Shown one piece after another: positions 5,981-10,647 of a DNA stretch of 10,647 bases; position 1 is the stretch's first letter; the number at the start of each line of letters is the position of its first letter. The notes under the pieces were generated by a model. That model was not told the origin of the DNA. It ran no database searches and was given only the letters and a program-made list of their open reading frames with translations. The position numbers were made by a program, and so were the translations under genes. Source of the stretch: Clostridiales bacterium (GTDB lineage Bacteria > Bacillota > Clostridia > Christensenellales > CAG-138); the NCBI GenBank assembly GCA_031270585.1, contig JAISXK010000086.1, positions 1 to 10,647 on the forward strand, in the 5' to 3' direction.

Positions 5981-6494
5981 AACGAAGGCCACGTTAAAAA
6001 GGGGGGCGCGCGCCATTACGCAATCAGCCGTAATCGCGGCAGTTTATACGCTGCTTACGGTGTGTATAGCGCCAATCAGTTCGGGCCTTGTGCAATGCCG
6101 ATTGTCGGAGGCGTTATGCGTGTTGCCATACTTTACACCGCTTGCGGTGCCGGGCCTGTTTATAGGGTGTCTGCTATCGAATATACTGATGGGCAACCCC
6201 ATGATGGATATCGTATTGGGGAGCTTTGCCACATTGCTTGCGGCGCTTGCCACGTATCTTGTTTCGCTGCGGGTGCGCGGCAGGGCGGCGACGGTGCTTG
6301 CGCCGCTGCCGGCGGTGCTGTTTAACGCGCTTATAGTGGGGTATGTGCTGCGCTTTGTGTATTTTGAAAGCGTGCCGTACCTGGCCTGCGTGCTGTATGT
6401 GGGTCTGGGGCAGATGATCGCCTGCTATGGCGCGGGCATTCCGTTGTTTTTGATGGCGGACAAATATAAGCATAAGCTGTTCCCAAAGGGTTAG
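5970..6494 (+). CDS. queT: QueT family ECF transporter S component (queuosine precursor uptake)
   Basis: A 174-residue integral membrane protein with about five to six hydrophobic segments. It matches the QueT family: an N-terminal basic stretch, then SAVIAAVYTLLTV, then the signature region with CRLSEAL, LPYFTP and GLFIGCLLSN (residues ~43-73). QueT is the substrate-binding S subunit of an energy-coupling-factor transporter. It takes up a queuosine precursor such as preQ1 using shared EcfA/EcfT subunits normally encoded elsewhere; none are in this window. An in-frame TAG at 5961-5963 precludes an earlier start, and no other start codon follows before the first membrane segment, so ATG 5970 is chosen. 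The ribosome binding site is poor. The ATG lies inside a 22-codon upstream ORF, suggesting coupled translation. Queuosine transporters of this type are often riboswitch-controlled, but I could not identify a preQ1 riboswitch here. Confidence 0.9.
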   Translation: MQHETKATLKRGARAITQSAVIAAVYTLLTVCIAPISSGLVQCRLSEALCVLPYFTPLAVPGLFIGCLLSNILMGNPMMDIVLGSFATLLAALATYLVSLRVRGRAATVLAPLPAVLFNALIVGYVLRFVYFESVPYLACVLYVGLGQMIACYGAGIPLFLMADKYKHKLFPKG

Positions 6495-6543
6495 ATTTAA
6501 AAAAAGCTTATACAAGGCGCTTGTGAAAAAGACCCGCCATTCC

Positions 6544-6573
6544 TTGACACTCGGGCAAAAGCGCAATTATAAT
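6544..6573 (+). promoter_or_regulatory. consensus sigma-A promoter for nifJ
   Basis: A perfect TTGACA (6544-6549) and a perfect TATAAT (6568-6573) are separated by 18 bases. Transcription should begin near 6580, giving a ~70-base AT-rich leader that ends in AGGAGGT (6638-6644), 6 bases before the ATG. This predicts very high constitutive expression, in line with the central role of the enzyme. Confidence 0.85.
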
Positions 6574-6650
6574 GGACGAGGACATATCACTTATTCCATA
6601 TATTGAGGTTGGCCAAGTTTAATATTTAAAGCATTACAGGAGGTTCAAGC

Positions 6651-9600
6651 ATGCCAAAGAGTGTTACAATTGATGGCAATACCGCTGCGGCGCATGTTGC
6701 GTATGCGTTTTCCGACGTGGCGGCAATTTACCCCATCACCCCATCCTCCAACATGGCCGAGGTCGCCGACGAATGGGCGGCTGCGGGCAGGAAGAATTTA
6801 TTTGGACAGCAGGTGCGCGTTTGCGAAATGCAAAGCGAGGGCGGCGCGGCAGGCGCCGTGCACGGCTCGCTTGCGGCGGGCGCTTTGACAAGCACGTTTA
6901 CCGCTTCGCAGGGCTTGCTGTTGATGATTCCCAACATGTACAAAATATCCGGCGAGCTTTTGCCGGGCGTGTTCCATGTTTCGGCCAGGGCGCTGGCCGC
7001 GCACGCGCTCTCCATATTCGGCGACCACAGCGACGTGATGGGCGCGCGGCAAACCGGGTTTGCCATGCTCTCATCGGCTTCCGTGCAGGAGGTTATGGAT
7101 TTGGCGCTGGTGGCGCATTTGTCGGCCATTAAATCCAGCCTGCCCTTCCTGCATTTCTTTGACGGGTTTAGAACGAGCCACGAGGTGCAAAAGATCGAAG
7201 AGATCGCATACGACGACATGGCCAGGCTTTTGGATTGGGATGCCGTGGCGAAGTTTCGCGCGCGCGGTCTTAACCCCGAGCACCCGCATATGGCGGGCAC
7301 GGCGCAAAACCCCGATATCTACTTTCAGGGCCGCGAGGCCGCAAACAGCTATTATGCGCAAATACCCGGGATGGTTGAGCAGTATATGGCGGAAGTCGGC
7401 AAGCTGACGGGCCGCAAGTATAACCTGTTTGATTATGTGGGCGCGCCCGACGCCGGTCAGGTGCTGGTGGTCATGGGTTCCGGCGGCGACGTTGCCGAAG
7501 AAACCGTAGCCTATCTCAACGCCAGAGGCGCAAAGCTGGGACTTATAAAAGTGCGTCTCTACCGCCCGTTCGCGGGCGATCGCTTTATCAAGGCGCTGCC
7601 CAAGAGCGTGAAGAGACTCGTCGTGCTTGACCGCACGAAGGAACCCGGATCCGTTGGCGAGCCGCTTTACACGGATGTGCGTGCGGCGCTGTCCGAGGCC
7701 GGCATGGGCCATATCGACGTGATCGGCGGACGCTACGGCTTGGGATCCAAAGAATTCACGCCGTCCATGGTAAAGGCGGTTTATGACAACGCCGCAGTGG
7801 CGACGCCCAAAAACCACTTTACCATCGGCATCAACGATGATGTGACACATACGTCGCTGGCCGTGGAAGAGCAGATCAACGCCGCGCCCGAAGGCACCAT
7901 CGCCTGCAAATTTTACGGGCTGGGATCGGATGGTACGGTGGGCGCAAACAAAAACTCCATCAAAATTATAGGCGACCATACCGATATGTACGCGCAGGGT
8001 TATTTCGCTTACGACAGCAAAAAATCCGGCGGGTTCACGGTATCCCATCTGCGCTTTGGCACAAAACCTATACAGAGCCCCTACCTGATAGACCAGGCCG
8101 ACTTTATCGCCTGCCACAACCCCTCGTATGTAACGCGTTACGCGGTGGCGTCGGGCATCAAAGAGGGCGGCGTATTTTTGCTGAACTCCCCTTGGACGCT
8201 GGAAGAAATGGAGCATGAATTGCCCGCTTCGCTCAAGCAGGCTATCGCTAAAAACAAAGTAAAATTCTACAACATCGACGCTATCAGGCTGGCCCGCGAC
8301 GTGGGCATGGGCGGCAGGATCAATACCATTATGCAAAGCGCGTTCTTCAAGCTTGCAAACGTGATCCCCGCGCATGAGGCCATGCAGTATATGAAGGATG
8401 CGGCTAAAAAATCCTACGGCAAGAAGGGCGAGGATGTCGTTCGAAAGAACTGGGACGCCATTGACGTGGGCGCAAGCGCCTTCGAAGAAGTGAACTATCC
8501 CGCAAGCTGGGCATCCGCCACCACGGGCGCCGCCATGGTCTGTTCATCCGACGACTCGTATTACCGGGATTTCATCAGGCCCATACTGGCGCAGGACGGC
8601 GATAGCATACCGGTGAGCAAGCTATCCCGCGATGGCTTTGTGCCCACAGGCACTACCAAGTATGAAAAGCGCGGCATCGCGGTGGATGTGCCCGCGTGGA
8701 TACCGGAAAACTGCTTACAGTGCAACCAGTGCGCGCTCGTTTGCCCGCACGCCGCCATCCGCCCGTTTGTGGCCACACCGGAAAATCTCAAAGAAGCCCC
8801 CTTGAGTTTTACAACGGCGGACGGTAACGGCAAAGACCTTGCCGGCAAGAAGTTCCGTATACAGATAGCGCCGCTGGATTGTTCCGGCTGCGGCAACTGC
8901 GCGGATGTTTGCCCCGCAAAGCAAAAGGCGCTGAAGATGGTTCCGCTATCTTCCGTGGCGGAAGCCGAAGAGAAGAACTGGGATTACGCGCTTGGCCTGC
9001 CGGTGGAAAAGCTTACCGTCAACCCCGCCACCGTAAAGGGCAGCCAGTTCCTGCAGCCGCTCTTCGAGTTTTCGGGCGCGTGCGCGGGCTGCGGTGAAAC
9101 GCCGTATATCAAGCTGGTGACGCAGCTTTATGGCGACAGGATGGTTGTTGCGAACGCCACGGGTTGCTCGAGCATCTATGGCGGCAGCGCGCCCACATGC
9201 CCCTACACCAAAAACGAAAAGGGCCGGGGTCCCGCTTGGGCAAACTCGCTCTTTGAAGATAACGCCGAATTCGGTTTTGGCATAAATCTTGCCTTCACGC
9301 AGCGCCGCCATAAGCTGGCGGAGCTTATTACGGAATTGCAAAAAGAAACCTGCAAAGAAGGCACGGCGGCCATATTGCAGGAATGGCTTGATAACAAGGA
9401 CGACGCCGATGGCAGCAAAGCCGCCGCCGAAAAGGTGCGCGAGCTGGTGTTTAGGCCCGCCGGGCAGGAATGCAGCCCCCGCGCGGCGGAATTGAAAAAT
9501 GAAATCGCCACTATGAGCGATATGCTGGTGAAAAAATCCGTATGGATATTCGGCGGCGACGGTTGGGCGTATGATATCGGCTATGGCGGTCTTGACCACG

Positions 9601-10175
9601 TGCTCGCCATGGGCGAGGATGTAAATGTGCTGGTGATGGATACCGAGGTGTACAGCAACACCGGCGGCCAATCCAGCAAGGCGACGCCCACGGGTTCGGT
9701 CGCGAAGTTTGCCGCAGCCGGCAAGCGCACAGGCAAAAAGGATCTTGGTATGATGGCCATGAGCTATGGCTATGTATATGTTGCCAAGGTGTCTATGGGC
9801 GCCAACCAATCGCAGTTGATGAAGGCCGTTACCGAGGCGGAAGCTTACAAGGGCCCCTCCATCATCATCGCTTACGCGCCATGCATCAACCATGGCATCA
9901 ACATGAGCCATGCGCAGGCCGAGGCGAAAAAGGCGGTGGAAAGCGGATACTGGCCGTTGTACCGCTACAACCCCGCGCTTGCGCGCGAGGGCAAGAACCC
10001 CTTCCAGTTGGATAGCAAGGATCCCAAGGTGCCTTACGAAGACTTCATACTGGGCGAGGTGCGCTACGCCACGCTCAAGCAGCAGTTCCCCGTAGAGAGT
10101 GAAGCGCTCTTTAAGCGCGCACAGGAGGAAGCCCGCGAGAAGCTTGCATATTATAAGAAGTTGAACGATATGTAA
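6651..10175 (+). CDS. nifJ: pyruvate:ferredoxin (flavodoxin) oxidoreductase, single-chain
   Basis: A complete 1174-residue homodimer-type PFOR. It oxidatively decarboxylates pyruvate with CoA to acetyl-CoA and CO2 and reduces ferredoxin, in the cytoplasm. The N-terminal pyruvate-binding region has YPITPSSNMAE (27-37, with T30), QSEGG (E63) and SARAL near residue 112, equivalent to the known active-site Thr, Glu and Arg. The ferredoxin-like domain carries two CxxCxxCxxxC clusters: C688/C691/C694/C698 and C744/C747/C750/C754. The proximal cluster ligands are C811 and C814 (CAGCGE), C839 (TGCSS) and C1078 (APCINHG). The thiamine-diphosphate motif runs from GGDGWAYDIG (~968) to YSNTGGQ (~1003). 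Length is usual for clostridial PFOR, which lacks the extra C-terminal tail of the Desulfovibrio enzyme. It appears monocistronic, with its own consensus promoter and a strong terminator. No key residue is missing. Identification is very secure. Confidence 0.99.
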   Translation: MPKSVTIDGNTAAAHVAYAFSDVAAIYPITPSSNMAEVADEWAAAGRKNLFGQQVRVCEMQSEGGAAGAVHGSLAAGALTSTFTASQGLLLMIPNMYKISGELLPGVFHVSARALAAHALSIFGDHSDVMGARQTGFAMLSSASVQEVMDLALVAHLSAIKSSLPFLHFFDGFRTSHEVQKIEEIAYDDMARLLDWDAVAKFRARGLNPEHPHMAGTAQNPDIYFQGREAANSYYAQIPGMVEQYMAEVGKLTGRKYNLFDYVGAPDAGQVLVVMGSGGDVAEETVAYLNARGAKLGLIKVRLYRPFAGDRFIKALPKSVKRLVVLDRTKEPGSVGEPLYTDVRAALSEAGMGHIDVIGGRYGLGSKEFTPSMVKAVYDNAAVATPKNHFTIGINDDVTHTSLAVEEQINAAPEGTIACKFYGLGSDGTVGANKNSIKIIGDHTDMYAQGYFAYDSKKSGGFTVSHLRFGTKPIQSPYLIDQADFIACHNPSYVTRYAVASGIKEGGVFLLNSPWTLEEMEHELPASLKQAIAKNKVKFYNIDAIRLARDVGMGGRINTIMQSAFFKLANVIPAHEAMQYMKDAAKKSYGKKGEDVVRKNWDAIDVGASAFEEVNYPASWASATTGAAMVCSSDDSYYRDFIRPILAQDGDSIPVSKLSRDGFVPTGTTKYEKRGIAVDVPAWIPENCLQCNQCALVCPHAAIRPFVATPENLKEAPLSFTTADGNGKDLAGKKFRIQIAPLDCSGCGNCADVCPAKQKALKMVPLSSVAEAEEKNWDYALGLPVEKLTVNPATVKGSQFLQPLFEFSGACAGCGETPYIKLVTQLYGDRMVVANATGCSSIYGGSAPTCPYTKNEKGRGPAWANSLFEDNAEFGFGINLAFTQRRHKLAELITELQKETCKEGTAAILQEWLDNKDDADGSKAAAEKVRELVFRPAGQECSPRAAELKNEIATMSDMLVKKSVWIFGGDGWAYDIGYGGLDHVLAMGEDVNVLVMDTEVYSNTGGQSSKATPTGSVAKFAAAGKRTGKKDLGMMAMSYGYVYVAKVSMGANQSQLMKAVTEAEAYKGPSIIIAYAPCINHGINMSHAQAEAKKAVESGYWPLYRYNPALAREGKNPFQLDSKDPKVPYEDFILGEVRYATLKQQFPVESEALFKRAQEEAREKLAYYKKLNDM

Positions 10176-10202
10176 GGGCGATTGATCAACGGGCACGCAA
10201 GG

Positions 10203-10216
10203 GCGTGTTAACACGC
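10203..10216. repeat. 14-base perfect palindrome after nifJ
   Basis: GCGTGTTAACACGC is its own reverse complement and lies 28 bases after the nifJ stop, 38 bases before the terminator stem. It could form a cruciform or a protein-binding site, or help stabilise the mRNA 3' end. As an RNA hairpin its loop would be tight, with only the outer ~5 pairs stable. Confidence 0.5.
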
Positions 10217-10254
10217 ACTCTCAACGATGGTATCCTTTTTTCGTTGCCCGGTTG

Positions 10255-10293
10255 CGCCGCAGATTTTCATGTAAAAGTCTGCGGCGTTTTTTT
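10255..10293 (+). terminator. intrinsic terminator of nifJ
   Basis: CGCCGCAGA (10255-10263) pairs perfectly with TCTGCGGCG (10278-10286). TTTT and AAAA can extend the stem past one bulged G. Seven T (10287-10293) follow directly. On the opposite strand there is no T run after the stem, so it should work only for the plus-strand gene. Confidence 0.93.
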
Positions 10294-10439
10294 GCGCCGT
10301 TTTCGAGAGCGAAAGGAGGTTTTACCTTAAGCATAGGGGCTGTTGTTATAAAACCTGCCAGGATGAACAGGGAACGCTTGAAGATGGGGTTGAAGAAATC
10401 CAATCGGTTGAGGTAGCTGAAAAGAAAAGCGGATGGCTG
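10294..10439. other. convergent intergenic region, no supported gene
   Basis: This stretch separates the nifJ terminator from the convergent partial gene. A strong ribosome-binding-like AAAGGAGGT (about 10312-10320, plus strand) has no usable start codon at the right distance. On the minus strand the frame of the right-edge gene stays open through this region after its TAG, and beyond the nifJ terminator. A weak GAAAAG/CTTTTC stem (10443-10448 with 10424-10429), followed by more T on the minus strand, is a poor terminator candidate for the incoming gene. Confidence 0.4.
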
Positions 10440-10647
10440 CTACTTTTCATAATAGGGCAGTTGCATTTCGGATATGGATTGAACGGAATAGTCATACCTA
10501 TCCCAAAGGGTATCAAGGTTGATAGCCGCCGAATATTCAAACACATAGGACGATTTTATGTCAAAATCCTCAACGCCATACTGGAAGCAATCAATTTCAA
10601 AAACAGCGCCTTCCGGCAAATTGAATCGGAAAGCATAGTATGAACCG
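10440..10647 (-). CDS. C-terminal part of an unrecognised gene entering from the right edge
   Basis: On the minus strand a frame is open from the window edge for 68 full codons to TAG at 10440-10442. The translation starts GSYYAFRFNLPEGAVFEID and ends MQLPYYEK. It is rich in aromatic and acidic residues with alternating polar and hydrophobic positions, so it reads like a real folded, probably beta-containing domain rather than random sequence. No start codon context is available because the 5' part is outside. I do not recognise the family. A hand count of bases 10441-10620 gives ~41% GC, far below a sampled nifJ line (7561-7620, 63%), so the gene may have a different origin. It is convergent with nifJ. 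Confidence 0.55.
   Translation of the reverse strand, partial: GSYYAFRFNLPEGAVFEIDCFQYGVEDFDIKSSYVFEYSAAINLDTLWDRYDYSVQSISEMQLPYYEK

Noticed and set aside
6512..6524. ACAAG-GCG-CTTGT hairpin after queT as a terminator
   Set aside because: The stem is only 5 bases and is followed by GAAAAAG rather than T; not supported.
7071..8375. Long minus-strand open frame (434 codons) opposite nifJ
   Set aside because: It is fully antisense to a conserved PFOR domain, has no ribosome binding site or family match, and such open shadows are common in GC-rich genes.
8946..10214. Long minus-strand open frame (422 codons) opposite nifJ
   Set aside because: Same reason: antisense to the iron-sulfur and thiamine domains, with composition (many Arg, Ala, His) typical of a shadow frame.

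Overview
The window looks like chromosomal DNA from an anaerobic Clostridia-type Firmicute. It carries a long single-chain pyruvate:ferredoxin oxidoreductase, an ECF-type queuosine-precursor transporter subunit and a fused Memo/AMMECR1 protein. It also has a lipoprotein with a Gram-positive style lipobox, strong AGGAGG-type ribosome binding sites and near-consensus sigma-A promoters. Most genes are GC-rich; the last ~200 bases are clearly more AT-rich. I could not assign a genus.

Left part (1-4281), minus strand. Three co-directional genes read right to left: a DHH-family phosphoesterase-like protein (3409-4281), a secreted and C-terminally membrane-anchored 5'-nucleotidase-like metallophosphoesterase (1417-3333), and a Memo-like/AMMECR1 fusion (1-1329, cut by the left edge). 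The first two have their own promoters. The last probably follows the nucleotidase on the same transcript. The DHH protein departs from the family motif at its key DHH and GGxH positions, which is the most checkable oddity here.

Middle part (4282-6494), plus strand. A divergent promoter region (4339-4437) leads into a ~240-base leader with a repeated 9-mer, then a small lipoprotein with an Ala-Cys-Cys motif (4684-5217). Next come an unrecognised acidic 177-residue protein with a hydrophobic tail (5358-5891) and queT (5970-6494). The promoter of the unknown gene is bracketed by a perfect inverted repeat whose right arm is its ribosome binding site. queT lacks a good ribosome binding site and overlaps a 22-codon upstream ORF that has one, which suggests translational coupling.

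Right part (6544-10647). A promoter with perfect -35 and -10 hexamers drives nifJ (6651-10175), the central fermentative enzyme converting pyruvate to acetyl-CoA and reduced ferredoxin. It ends at a textbook intrinsic terminator (10255-10293). A convergent, AT-richer partial gene enters from the right edge on the minus strand (10440-10647). It is unrecognised, and its frame stays open past its TAG stop.

Overall this is mostly housekeeping metabolism (pyruvate oxidation, queuosine precursor uptake, extracellular nucleotide salvage) plus several uncharacterised small proteins. I see no mobile element, CRISPR array, rRNA or tRNA. I found no strong case for a wholly new system. The best leads are the altered DHH protein, the queT upstream ORF, and the operator-like repeats.
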